A stretch of 64,000 bases of DNA from assembly GCA_023052935.1 (NCBI GenBank), contig CM041294.1, positions 43,744,736 to 43,808,735 on the forward strand, given 5' to 3'. A program made the position numbers and the translations under genes. Below, one piece after another: positions 11,010 through 21,139 of this stretch; positions within the stretch are counted from its first letter, which is position 1; every line of letters begins with the position of its first letter. Below the pieces are notes generated by a model. The model saw only the letters and a program-made list of their open reading frames with translations. It had not been told where the DNA came from and did not search any database. The DNA comes from Piezodorus guildinii. Its lineage: Eukaryota > Arthropoda > Insecta > Hemiptera > Pentatomidae.

Positions 11010-11935
11010 ATCTTTATTCATATATTCAATGTCATGGGATAAAACCCCGAAACGTTCCAATATACCATCATACCTTTACCAAATCATAAACTCCCAACAC
11101 TCTCCATTCATTCACAGCATTCTTAAATTTGAATCCTCAGCCCACTCTCTTGAAACTAGATCCCGCTATTCCGACCTTTACATTCCAACCCATAGAAATA
11201 AATCTTTCGATCACTCCTTTTATATTCGTTCTGCAACCCTCTGGAATTCCATACCTACTCATATTCGCCATGCTTCTTCTTTTCTCTCATTCAAATCTCA
11301 CCTTTTCTAACATCTTTTGGCGTCCCAAATAGATACGCAACAAATGTGAATCTGCAACTGACTTATTTTTATTTCAATACAAGTTATAATTATCTATTTT
11401 ACCCAAACACTCGCAGTGTAGAATAATAACTAAGTTGTTTTTTTTGTTTGTTTTTTTATAATTTCCTCAACCCTATCAGTAGCCTTTAGGAGATTTCTCT
11501 CCTTCTCATTTCATGTTCTCCCTCGTCTTTCCACCCCAACTTCTTTTAGTTTTATTCCGGAATCCTCTGTATACAGCATTCCCAGTTAGTGATTGTTAGC
11601 CTTCCCAATTCCTCTTTTATCTGTTTAACATATTCCCTCCATACTTTTATGTAGAATAATTAGTTGTTTTTTTTGTTTTTTTTTTTTAAATTACTAAACC
11701 CTATAGGAGATTTTTCTTCTTTCTTTTTTTTTTTTTTTTTTTCTTGTGTGTTTATTATCCATACTTTATGTACTTGAATGCATATAAGTCTAGGTAGTGT
11801 TTAATTTTTCTTTTTTGCACATTTGTAAATAAAAATTAATTACTTGTTTTCTTGACCAGACATAAATATGAATATATACTGTTCATTTTTGTTATTCTTA
11901 AGGGACAGACTAAAGTTTTTATTATTATTATTTTT
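11010..11935 (+). mobile_element. CR1-like LINE, 3' end
   Basis: Positions 11029-11310 encode about 93 residues of a LINE pol C-terminal tail: FLYQII-like start (SYLYQIINSQH), then TRSRYSDLYIPTHR, SFYIRSATLWNSIP and a final SFKSHLF. This order (R-S-R...L-IP--R...SF--R---LWN-LP) is typical of CR1/jockey-group elements. The 3' UTR is long and holds two related blocks (about 11440-11500 and 11650-11720), each GTTGTTTTTTTTGTTT followed by CCCTAT and AGGAGATTT. The end at about 11892-11920 keeps half of the terminal hairpin found in sister copies (TTATTCTTAAGGGACA). Confidence 0.75.
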
Positions 11936-12141
11936 ACTTTTGAGCTCTCCACAAAATGTCCTAATCAACTGCTAATGATTAAACAACCACATTTAAGTAT
12001 TATATGCATCATCCGAAATAAATAAAATAATGAAATAACATAATCAAAATGAAAATGACCAAGCATATCATGTTCTATTAAAAACAAAAATTGACTTTAG
12101 ACCTAACATAAATACTTAATCATAATTGCTGCGAAGTATGT

Positions 12142-12433
12142 TTGTTTGTTTATTTATTTAACGTCACTTTATGCTACTATGGCTAATCGGACGATGCTAC
12201 GGTGGAAGTCCTAAATTTTGCCTATCCAGGTTTTATTAGGACAGGGATCTTTAACGAGTACCTGACATCGCACAGGCTCGGGGCCACCTTTTAACGTCCC
12301 CTCCGAAGGGCGGCGTAACTAAGGATTTTTAACTCCCATTAAAAAATCCTAGGACCACCTGCGGGTTTGAACCCGTGACCTTTAGCATGAGAGGCTGTTA
12401 CGCTAGCCACCTAGCTACAAGTGATCCCCGTGT
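12142..12433 (-). mobile_element. SINE-B, full length with 12-bp TSD
   Basis: Minus-strand tRNA-derived SINE of about 292 bp. The head has an A-box-like TAGCTAGGTGGCTAGCG and a B box GGTTCAAACCC. The body holds GGTGGTCCTAGGATTTTTTAA, TTACGCCGCCCTTCGGAGGG, CCGAGCCTGTGCGATGTCAG and GTACTCGTTAAAGAT, and the tail is AAATAAATAAACAAAC. It is flanked by a perfect direct repeat TGCGAAGTATGT at 12130-12141 and 12434-12445. Other copies lie at 34738, 44125 and 63114. Confidence 0.9.
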
Positions 12434-12445
12434 TGCGAAGTATGT

Positions 12446-13944
12446 AGTTCATTATACTCCAATCACTGAATCATCTTACAAGTTACATATTTCACTATTG
12501 TAAACCATGAATGTATTAACAAAATAGAAAGGCTATATAAATTGTATTAGAAAAGGGATGTATAAAACAAGCGCGCATAAAAACAATGTCTAAAACTGAA
12601 AGTATAGCCTAGCCCTGGTACGTACGAGCTAGGCATAAAATCATGCCTCCTTTCAATATATTCCGAAAACGAATTTCGAAAAGTTATTGTAAGGAAGGAG
12701 ATTGGCTTTGCCGAAAAGTGGAGGGATCCCACATCCCGGCAGTAAAACCTAAGTATCATATATGACAGAATCCTCTTCCTTTGAGATATTCGCTTTGAAC
12801 TATAGAGCTCAAATAAAAAAAAGTTTTTAGATATTGATAAAAATATTTCTAGAACAAGAACTCATAAAATTGCCTTTAGACCAGAAAAAAGGACTTATCT
12901 TGGCTTTTCAAATCATTTGTTGTCCTTAGAAATACAATTGGAAGCTAATAAATCATGAAAATTTTCACTCTCCAATTCCTATTTTAAAACATTTTTAATT
13001 AAATTGTATAAATTTATTCACATGAAGTGTCAGTACATATTAAGAATCCATATTTCGAAGCAACGACAGGGCAAACTGGTGGCTAAAATTACTATCAACC
13101 TCCGAATTTTCAGCATCCACTTTGAAAAAGCTTGGTGTGCCCCTTCTTCTTGTGGTTTCTATCCGTTACGGATGTTGGCGATCATTAAGGCAATGCGCAC
13201 CTTATCTACTGTTCCATGAAAAAGGCCTACTGTTGTTGTATTATACCATGTACGCAGGTTTTTTAACAAGGATATCCTTCGACTACCCTCCACTTTACCC
13301 TGCGATATCAACAAGTTTTACCGCAGGCTGTTTCTCATTATATGACGAGATTTTATTAAAAACAGTAGATACTTTTCTTTACCCATTCTTTTTAAGACCC
13401 TAGATTGGTGATATGATCAGTCCATAGGATTCCTAAAGTACGTCGGTATAACCACATCTCAAACGACTCAAGTTTCGGTGTGCCCCAGATGGGTTCTACA
13501 ACACCAGTGTCGATCGAGGACTGGTATAACAGAATAATTAATTACTTAGCCACAATCAACTTCAAACCCAGCACCTGGAGTTGTCTGGGTTAGAATCCAT
13601 GTTGCTCTCCTATAGCCTACCTCTGGTCTGATTAGGATTTCCAGGATGTTAGTATTAAGCTCTTCAACTAAGATTCTCCTATTTACTTTTTCTACTTCGT
13701 TCTAATGTCATCAGGGATTCGATATAAAGGAAGGAAAATACAACTTCAATGTTTTCTCCACTAAGGTTATTGACCAATGGGTCCTTCCTTTTTATTGTTT
13801 TTAATATAAAAATGATGTAGGAGTTTTGGAAAAAGAAGAGAGAAGCGACATGATGGTTCTGGAATACCTGTTCTCGAAAAACAGACATTTGCTCTTGTGG
13901 ACAAACTCATTATAAAGATATACATAAATATAAATAACTTGGGG
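12446..13944. other. Intergenic DNA, nothing recognised
   Basis: Open frames at 12547-12759 (minus), 13004-13219, 13122-13403 (plus) and 13679-13888 (minus) are short, mutually overlapping and carry no domain I recognise. The segment 13100-13670 is less AT-rich than the rest and could be an old, unassignable element. Confidence 0.4.
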
Positions 13945-13957
13945 TAATTATACATTA

Positions 13958-14187
13958 TTATTATTATTAATTGTATTAAAACCCTATGTGGGTCTTATCC
14001 TCCTCATGGAGCCTTCACTAGACGATCCTATCTAATGCAGTCGCCCTCCAGTCACGGACGTTCAAGATATTCCTCGCATCTTGAGCCACAGCATCTGACC
14101 ATCGAATTTTTAGTCTCCCTCTTCCTCTGCTACGGTCCAACTTTCTCTCTAGCAATCTCTTAACTGGGTCCTAGTTACTCATTCGTA
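13958..14187 (-). mobile_element. RTE-like LINE tail with (TAA)n end and 13-bp TSD
   Basis: Minus-strand 3' end of an endonuclease/RT element. Codons read R-GRGRLKIRWSDAV followed by A-DARNIL and DWRATALDR, i.e. the common C-terminal pattern GRGRP-RW-D-V--D-R...W---A-DR. The element ends in ATTAATAATAATAATAA-type sequence (TAA repeat) in sense orientation. A perfect direct repeat TAATTATACATTA flanks it at 13945-13957 and 14188-14200. It is 5'-truncated to about 230 bp and carries stop codons near the end. Confidence 0.85.
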
Positions 14188-14216
14188 TAATTATACATTA
14201 TAGTGGTTGTAAATAA

Positions 14217-14218
<2 letters not shown>

Positions 14219-14251
<33 letters not shown>

Positions 14252-14351
14252 TATGAAGGGTCTTGGGCTCAGTACATATAGAGATTCGTACTGTTTCTAG
14301 GCCAACGGCAGTGCAATGAGGTGATTAGGCCTTAATCACGCTCAGCCGCCA
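14219..14351 (-). mobile_element. SINE-A tail, 5'-truncated, 13-bp TSD
   Basis: Only the distal third of SINE-A is present, on the minus strand: CTGGCGGCTGAGCGTGATTA, AGGCCTAATCACCTCATTGC, then CAAGACCCTTCAT and a run of about 27 T (As on the plus strand). The flanking direct repeat GTTGTAAATAAAT is perfect, at 14206-14218 and 14352-14364. The tRNA-like head was lost at insertion, so this copy cannot be transcribed from its own promoter. Confidence 0.9.
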
Positions 14352-14411
14352 GTTGTAAATAAATCCTTTATAAAAATTTGCAGAAACGTAACTGTATTAA
14401 TAGCCAGTATT

Positions 14412-14680
14412 TAAAATGAGTAAAACTATATCATTATTGAATATAATATAAAGCATTATGTTCGAATTAAACTTAAAACATTTAAATAAAGTTCACATTT
14501 CAAATTTTGTGGAACAAATGACCTGTATGGTTAAAGTCCAGTTTCCTGACAAAGTCTAGGTTAGAATCCAGAAGGGTTACTTATTTAAGAATAATAATCC
14601 AAAAGTATTACAAAAATATGTGTTCTCCCTGATCCATAATTTAGGTATTCTAGAAGGGAGTCTGTTGTTCTTAAATAAGT
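14412..14680 (+). repeat. R5 repeat, copy 1
   Basis: About 265 bp align with 18112-18380 in the same orientation: CATTATGTTCGAATTAAACT, TGTATGGTTAAAGTCC, GTTTCCTGACAAAGT, GGTTAGAATCCAGAAGGGTT and TGTGTTCTCCCTGA. The central part has loose A-box and B-box resemblance (ATGGTTAAAGTCC, GGTTAGAATCC), so it may be an old tRNA-derived SINE, but that is only a suggestion. Confidence 0.65.
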
Positions 14681-14711
14681 TCAAAAAGGTCTTTACCTGA
14701 AATTATTAAAG

Positions 14712-14790
14712 GGTCTACAATGCTGTAGTGGAATAATGGTGCATAACAACAACCCTCTATACCCAAATTTGCGGGTTCATTCCCAACAGT
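14712..14790 (+). other. tRNA-like relic
   Basis: GCTGTAGTGGAATAATGG resembles a Pol III A box and GCGGGTTCATTCCC a B box with a short T-stem, spaced like a tRNA. The acceptor and anticodon stems do not pair well. Probably a decayed tRNA or SINE head. Confidence 0.3.
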
Positions 14791-14884
14791 TCACCTTAGG
14801 ACTCTTTATAAGTAGTAAAAAACATTCATTATGTCTTCCTTGGAACTTTAATATCTCTTTTTTAATTAAAAATCTAGATAGGTA

Positions 14885-15008
14885 AATATTTTATAATTTG
14901 ATTACTGTGTAAATATTGCATTAATGATGTACTTCACTACTATTATTAATGTCCCTATTAAGACAGATTGTAATATTACTCAATAAAAAATGTAAAAAAA
15001 AAAATAAT

Positions 15009-15012
<4 letters not shown>
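14885..15012 (+). mobile_element. Jockey-type LINE 3' UTR fragment (subfamily b)
   Basis: Matches the 3' UTR of the nested jockey copy at 58754-59113 (ACTGTGTAAATATT..., CACTACTAT, ACTCAATAAAAAA) and the fragment at 8240-8385. It ends in an A-rich tail that runs into the (TA)n tract. Confidence 0.5.

Positions 15013-15084
<72 letters not shown>
15012..15084. repeat. (TA)n microsatellite
   Basis: About 36 uninterrupted TA units, growing from the A-rich tail of a LINE 3' end. The reading frame through it (minus strand) is an artefact. Confidence 0.95.
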
Positions 15085-15086
<2 letters not shown>

Positions 15087-15665
15087 TGAAGTATAGGACT
15101 TCTACTGAAGCCGTTCAATCCGCTTACCTATAGTGCGCAAAAGTAACGTTTAGTGAATAAACTAACAAATAATTAAAATTTTAAGTTTATTTATTCTGTA
15201 TTTATCAGTAGTGTTATTTTAGATCTTCTCTATCATTAACAGTAAGATTTTCATCGAGTTCAATATGGAGAATAAAATAAGAAACATATATCTTCTCAAA
15301 AACGTATCATAAGAGAAACGAAGGTCGCAAAATTAAACAAGAAACAGAGAAAAGTATTCTTTAAAATTCTACCATCCTCCACTGTTGAATAAGTTATCTT
15401 ATATTCCTCTTTTGCTCTTCCGACATCGCGCAAGTTTCTTGCTGGGTGAAAATTTTCATAAAATATTTTTGTTTCGATCCGATGTTCTAGTTTCATGTTA
15501 TTTCTAACCAGATTAAATTCTTGAATGGTTCGTGTTTTAGGCCCCGAGAAGTATGGAAGTAATATAATATTTGTGTTTTGAACATAGAGTTGTATTAAAA
15601 CTGTATAGTATCAAAATGTAGTTATTAAATCAAGTAAAATATCTTAAGACTCCACTAATGGGTAT
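15085..15665. other. Intergenic DNA, nothing recognised
   Basis: A 66-codon minus-strand frame (15296-15496) has no recognisable domain. Confidence 0.45.
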
Positions 15666-15708
15666 CGTTACTGATTTGTTGTTGTTTTGGTTTTAAGGGC
15701 AAAGAAAC

Positions 15709-16385
15709 CTTTACCCTTCGCCGTAAACCTTTGACTTCCTGCCCTAAAGTATCCTTTAATAACACTCAACTAGTTCCTGTTGAACAGATCCGATACCTAG
15801 GACTTCTTCTTGACAAACGCCTAACTTGGAATCCACAAACACGACTAAAACGACAAGAAACTGCTCGCCGCTTTAGGCTACTTCAACACTTACTAGACAA
15901 ACGATCAAACCTTCCTCTTAACTACAAAAGGCTCATCTACATGACTATTATAAGACCAATCTGGACTTACGGAGTAGAGCTTTGGGGCTCTACTAAACCA
16001 TCAAATTCTTCCCGCATCCAATCCTTACAATCCAAAATCCTTCGTAAAATCCTCAACGCTCCTTACTTTGTCACGAATAAACTTATCCATAAAGACCTTA
16101 ATGTTCCCTATGTTACTGATTTGGCCCAGACCAGGTATCACTCCTTTCATGACAAACTCCATTCTCACTCTAACCCACTAATTTCAATCCTTTCTTCCTC
16201 TTCAATTCCGGATAATCCTCCGAGGCGCCCGAAAAGGTAATGGCTCCGGGACCTTCTAGTTTAAAATATTTTTAGAGTGCTGCCACTGGATAGTGTCTCT
16301 ACATGTTTTTCATGACAGTTTTGTATAATACCATCACATTTACTAGATGTATTTTTATTTAATACAGTTGTATATATCAATAAAT

Positions 16386-16424
<39 letters not shown>
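15709..16424 (+). mobile_element. Jockey-type LINE, 5'-truncated, nested in the I-type element
   Basis: A plus-strand jockey 3' end starts within the RT thumb-coding part and ends with TCAATAAATATGTTAAAA and an A-tail of about 34 nt. The left break lies inside the 3' UTR of the minus-strand I-type element (TTTTGGTTTTAAGGGCAAAG), and I-type sequence resumes after the tail (ACTACGATTGGTTATTATTG). Any TSD is hidden in the A-rich target. The order of events is I-type first, jockey second. Confidence 0.9.
15731..16240 (+). pseudogene. Jockey-clade reverse transcriptase, C-terminal fragment
   Basis: 169 codons of the distal RT region. Recognisable blocks are EQIRYLGLLLDKRLTWNP (residues ~18-35, the motif after the RT palm), LIYMTIIRPIWTYGVELWG (~68-86) and SLQSKILRKILNAPYFV (~98-114). 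These match jockey-clade proteins of insects (YLG--LDKRLTW-P, IRPIWTYG--LWG, QSK-LR-I--APW-V). The palm, endonuclease and ORF1 are missing. The frame ends at a stop just short of the RRWPRDLL end seen in the 47732 copy, so it is slightly shortened. Non-functional; the ATG is internal. Confidence 0.9.
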
Positions 16425-16427
<3 letters not shown>

Positions 16428-16596
16428 ACGATTGGTTATTATTGCCCCATACATCTTTAGAAGAAGATTAACTTACCTATGTTGAGGGAAAAAAATCGAT
16501 TTTAAAAAGACTAAATCAATAAGAATAAAACAGAACAATAGGGACAATAAACATTATGATTAATCGAAACTGAAACACGATGAATAGCAACAAAAG

Positions 16597-16646
<50 letters not shown>

Positions 16647-16826
16647 GTGATTAAAATATCAAAAATGTGTAAAATAACCATAATGTGTTAAATGAGGTGA
16701 TATAAACGAATGTTCTTCACCAATTGAATGACACCGTCGACGGCCCGATCACTATCGCTCAATGCCTCCGAGACTTTACGTGGTAAGCTACATTTTACAA
16801 ATCCCCTACTGTAACGTTACTGATTT

Positions 16827-18110
16827 AAATAATTTTTGCTCTAAAATAACATAATAAATTAAATAATTTAATTAACATGACAACCCCATACGAATTCTAG
16901 CAATAAATTTCTAATCCGGCGATTATTGGTAGGATATTGCGGTAATACCTAAGGCCTGAGTAATACCGATATATTATCCATGAAGGTAGGCCTTACTTAA
17001 GCTGATATATTGGAAAGTGCTTGGGTCGTTGCATGGCAAATGTGATTTATTTTAATGGGTCTAGTTTGCTATCACAGGCCGACTATCCTTAGAGTAACTT
17101 AGTAGTAGTCTGACATCTTTCCGAGCGAGGAAAATGCTTTTAAAAATTTACCTAGATTGCTGCTATATATTTTGGTGAGTACACATTATTTAGAAAACCG
17201 TCATAATATTTCCTTAGTATTTATTACAACATAATATTTTCATTAAGCAAACGTTTCTGATGAGACCTCCTGACCCCAAACCATCTTCCATAGTAATAGA
17301 AATAAAAAATTGAAATCGGAACATTAGGAAAAATCTTTGTTTTTATTAAAATATGGTCAATTATCTAACACCTCAATTATGAAAAGGCAGTTGCATTTAG
17401 CTTTTTAATTATGTTCTAACAAAATTACCTTATTTCAAAGGGTATTAATTAAAAAATAAGCCATTAAAATATGTAAATTTCTTGTTAACACTAAAAGTAT
17501 AAATAATCTCGTCAAACCGTAATTTTAATAAAGTTTTTTAAACACTGCGCTGATTAAGATTCCCTTGTAGGGGTGAGAAATACGATTTTCAAAAAATCTT
17601 ATAAAAAGTACTTTTTTAATTATTTATATTTTTATGGCTAGTACAAATCATGAAACTTAAATATTTTTATGGCTTATTTTTTAATTATTTCGCTTTAAAA
17701 TATAGTCATTTTGACGTCGAACATAATCATAACTAGAACCAGATATATTGAATAAAATGAAAAAATTCTAGTTTTACATGAAAAAATCATCGAAATTTGT
17801 GCACATGTTTCGAATCCTTTCCTTGTGACGGGTGTTTGGTAAGTCAAGTCATGAGGTAACTATCACACATCTAGGGCAAACAAAGAGATCATGTGAAATG
17901 GATTTGTCTCTGCTTTAAATATATTAATAATTTTGTTCTTTTTATACGTATTTGTAGTTGTTTTTCATTTATTATTTTATTTTTCGTACGCTATTTTCTT
18001 ATTGACTTTATTTCATAATTATGTGGCAAATCTATTGGAACCTTTTAGGAGCTGTTGATTATTATTTCCATTGCTTTTTGTGTGTGGTGAACTTTAATAA
18101 TATTCAGCTA
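16827..18110. other. Intergenic DNA, nothing recognised
   Basis: AT-rich, with a slightly less AT-rich part at 16900-17130. No open frame above 60 codons and no motif I recognise. Confidence 0.5.
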
Positions 18111-18111
18111 T

Positions 18112-18380
18112 TAAACTGAGTAAAATTATATCATTAATACATATATTAATAATAAAATTTCAGCAAATATAATTAAAAGCAATATGCTCGAATTAAACTT
18201 AAACTTAAACCATTTAGATGAAGTTTATATTTCTAATTTTGTGAAACTAATGGATTGTATGGTTAAAGTCCGGTTTCCTGACAAAGTTTATATTCCACTT
18301 AGAATCCAGAAGGGTTACGGAAACATGTGTTCTCCCTGACCCATAATTTTAGATATTCTGCAAGGGAGTCTCTTGTGTCC
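18112..18380 (+). repeat. R5 repeat, copy 2
   Basis: Aligns with 14412-14680. Contains the duplicated word AATTAAACTTAAACTTAAAC and shares TGTATGGTTAAAGTCCGG, TTTCCTGACAAAGTTTA, AGAATCCAGAAGGGTTACG and GTGTTCTCCCTGACCC. The open frame at 18327-18551 begins inside it and is not conserved. Confidence 0.65.
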
Positions 18381-18689
18381 TGTTCTGATTATATATTGTC
18401 GTCATATATAAGAGCGGGGCAGACTGAAAATGGCCTACTTAGTAAGCTTCTCAGTACATTTCTCTCGGGATCCTTACGTGTAAACGAAACTGTTTTCATG
18501 AGGAAGTGGGGTTTTATTAAATATATCATACAAACAATGCGGAATAATTAAAAATTTGGACTTCGTTTACGAACTACAATTTGCTACTGAATAATCGGTA
18601 TAAAGATAGATCTTAAATAAAATAAAGGGGGGAATGCTTAATGTTAAGATTCATTGCTATGAAACTAAAGAGCTTATTATTATAAAACT

Positions 18690-19330
18690 AAATTTATTAT
18701 TCTGGGACATGTCCCTTTGAAATAACGTTTAGATAATGTAATAAAGCTTCAGAGTCTTAAAGTAAATTAAATGAATTTAAAATAGTTAAAAATTAATGAT
18801 ATAAAAAGTAAATGAGAGAAAAAAAGATAAAGCTTATTTACAATTCTATTGTGACTGGATAATCATTCAATAATTAAATATGCGTGATTTTAGGGTAGAA
18901 AAAGAGTTGGAGGAACAGGTGGAAAGAGGGATGGAATTACATAGGATTGAGGATCGAATAAGAAAAGATCAGTCGAAATGTGTGGTATGGTTGCCGTTGT
19001 GTATAAATCTGATGGTCTTGAGCGTGTTTAACGGGGTTGGACAGAGTATTTAAGTTAAATAACGTCCAAAAAACCTAAAACTTAAAAACCAAATAATTAT
19101 GTGTTCGCGTCTCGGTTTGGGGCTTATATCTCGGCGTTTTCCATCCTCCCGACCTACTACCCGGCGAGGTGGGGAGGAACAAAAAAAAAAAAAAAAAAAT
19201 TGTCAAAGGAACAATGCTACAAAATAGCTGCAACGAATGGAAGATTAAAATCACCTCAACTCCGCATAATATTCATAAGGCGAAGTTGTATCTTGGAGTC
19301 CCGGAGATTAACCGAACAAAGCAATTAATT
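18690..19330 (-). mobile_element. CR1-like LINE tail (subfamily with RPLYLY motif), decayed
   Basis: Minus-strand 3' end that aligns with 26840-27320: CTGCAACGAATGGAAGATTAAAATC, then ACCTCAACTCCGCATAATAT on the plus strand are shared near the right end, and TTGTGACTGGATAA near the left. The C-terminal peptide, better kept in the other copy, is broken here. The end keeps a perfect palindrome GGGACATGTCCC (18704-18715) inside TTATTCT...AAATAA, the terminal hairpin of this LINE group. An A-run at 19181-19198 interrupts the body. Confidence 0.6.
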
Positions 19331-19544
19331 AATAATCTGAATTAAATTCAATAGAACATATAACAAAAAAAAAAATGAAAATTTAGACGTCATTTTAATA
19401 ACTCGTTATCATTAAGTTTTGTGTTAATAATAAACGATTATTTTAGCTAGTTGTAAAAATGACGTAATTGGGAATATAATGTTCGGCCAGAGTTAGTTAA
19501 TTTCTTGACCAAGTTTTTCGAAGAGAGGTTCTATGAAATAGATG

Positions 19545-20402
19545 GTGCAATGCATTTTACATTCACTTAATATATATAGTAAGGGAAAGTATTGCGATCT
19601 TGAAAATTTTCGAATTCCAGTTTTCAAAGGAAATACACGTTTTAGGGCCCAAATAACCAAGTCCCGCAAAAATGTCTGTGTGTGTGTGTGTGTGTGTGTA
19701 TGTGTGGTTACTCCCGGGCGGAAACGGTAAGTCCTATGAAACTGAAATTTAAGACAAATATACGCCTGAGACGTTACAAAACTTTTTTCATCAAAATGAG
19801 CTTACCAGAAGATCTACTTTATACCATGCATTTTGCACTTTTTTCGATTTTCTCGAAAACGGTTCTGACGATTTTGATTAAACTCGCCTTATTGATGTAA
19901 AATTTAATAGGCTTTAATATCATGTAGTTTTCATTCTGATTAAAATAGTCTGAAAGGGCTTAAATGCCGATATTTTAACCAAATTACCTTGTTAGCACTG
20001 ATAAATAACAGCTAAGTATGTAAGTTGTGCGAATTTAAAAAAACAATAAAAGGATAAAATAGAAAAAAATGTTTAATGCAATTTTTTGTTTTTGGACATA
20101 AGAGCAGTAATATACAGGTATGATATACCGTTGGAAAGCTAAAGATTTTAGAAAAATTCCATCTAATACAAAAGAGCTTGTAAAAGTTAATAAAGAGTGA
20201 TGAAAAGCCGATAAAACTAACTGATTATTTTAGATAATAATATAATAGATTTTTTAATAATAACATGGTTCTATAGAAATTCAATTTCATTAATTCCTTA
20301 ATAGTTTTAATAATTTTTATCTCCAACTGTATATGAAAAGTTTGTAATTGATTTATAAAGCTGAGGTAAGTTAAAGTCGTGTGTTGCCCGCATCAGATTT
20401 TT
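19545..20402 (+). repeat. R1 repeat, copy B (near full length)
   Basis: About 860 bp. The left end shows GATGGTGCAATGCATTTTAC then ATTCACTTA. Inside are AAAGTATTGCGATC, TTCCAGTTTTCAAAGGAAAT, a (TG)n tract at 19674-19704, ACTCCCGGGCGGAAACG, CATGCATTTTGCAC, CCGTTGGAAAGCTAAAGATT and GCCGATAAAACTAACTGATT. The right end shows GAGGTAAGTTAAAGTCGTG then TGTTGCCCGCATCAGATTTT. The ends form an imperfect inverted repeat (TGGTGC...TTCACTTA against TAAGTTAAA...GCATCA). The frames at 19542-19730 and 19682-19900 cross the (TG)n and are not genes. Confidence 0.8.
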
Positions 20403-21139
20403 ATAATATAAATATATAAGTAAAAGATTCTGAGATATTTCTACTAAACTTTAGAATTAGAATAATTTCAGTAAAAAATAATAATATATAACATATTATT
20501 CATATTTCACATGGGTATAAACATCTCATAGCATCAGGTAATGTTATATACCTAGCATAAAGTTCAATATATTGAGACTCTGGAAATTAATTATCTTTCA
20601 TCGTACACACACAAAGTTTTTTTTTAAATGCAAACAAGCTCTTTATTTTGATTTACAAGACATAAATTCTCCCACCGGTACTCCAAACCTTTCAACTGTA
20701 ACTTAAAAAAACAACACTAACTTAGGCATAATGAATTTTAATAAACTTTTATGAGCGAAAAAAAAAAAAAGATTTTATGAAAGCTTTTGAAAGGCAAAGA
20801 ACATTAAATTTCATGGAAGTATACATAATTTTATTTAAGAACGAATTTCCATTTTATTCAATTATGAATTCCTTATTAGACTGGAAGTTTTTCTTAGAAG
20901 CATAAAAATGAATAATTTCTTACAAGTAAGGATGGTGTTGAAGTTTTAGATCTTAAACAATAAAACATTTAACTTTCCATGCGTAACTATAAATTATATT
21001 TTAACAATTTATCAGTTGGTTTCGAAGTATAAATTTACGACATTTAACATAGAGTGTATAGGGCTGTCTGATGTATGCTTTAATATTGTCTGCAGCAAAA
21101 AATATTACTTAGACATCGGTGTACGTTAGGAACGATTTC
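20403..21139. other. AT-rich intergenic DNA, nothing recognised
   Basis: No supportable feature. A T-rich start near 20618 may be another LINE tail on the minus strand, but no match was found. Confidence 0.45.

Larger units (their letters stand above)
15678..16814 (-). mobile_element. I-type LINE 3' end, interrupted by a jockey copy, 12-bp TSD
   Basis: The minus-strand sequence from 16814 to about 16424, resuming at about 15708-15678, aligns with the 3' part of the I-type element at 54175-54928: GACACCGTCGACGGCCCGAT (plus strand), ATCACTATCGCTCAATGCCT, ATAATGTGTTAAATGAGGTG, and a terminal (CAA)n tail seen as TTGTTGTTGTTTTGG. A perfect direct repeat CGTTACTGATTT flanks the composite at 15666-15677 and 16815-16826. 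A 40+ A run (about 16600-16644) replaces a short A-rich site of the sister copy. No coding sequence remains. Confidence 0.85.

Noticed and set aside
13004..13403. Two overlapping 71- and 93-codon frames as a small gene
   Set aside because: No domain, no splice context I can defend, overlapping in different frames, and no second copy for comparison.
19545..20402. R1 as a Helitron
   Set aside because: The 3' end shows a possible small stem but ends in CCAGATTTT instead of CTRR, and no TC start or A|T insertion site is evident.
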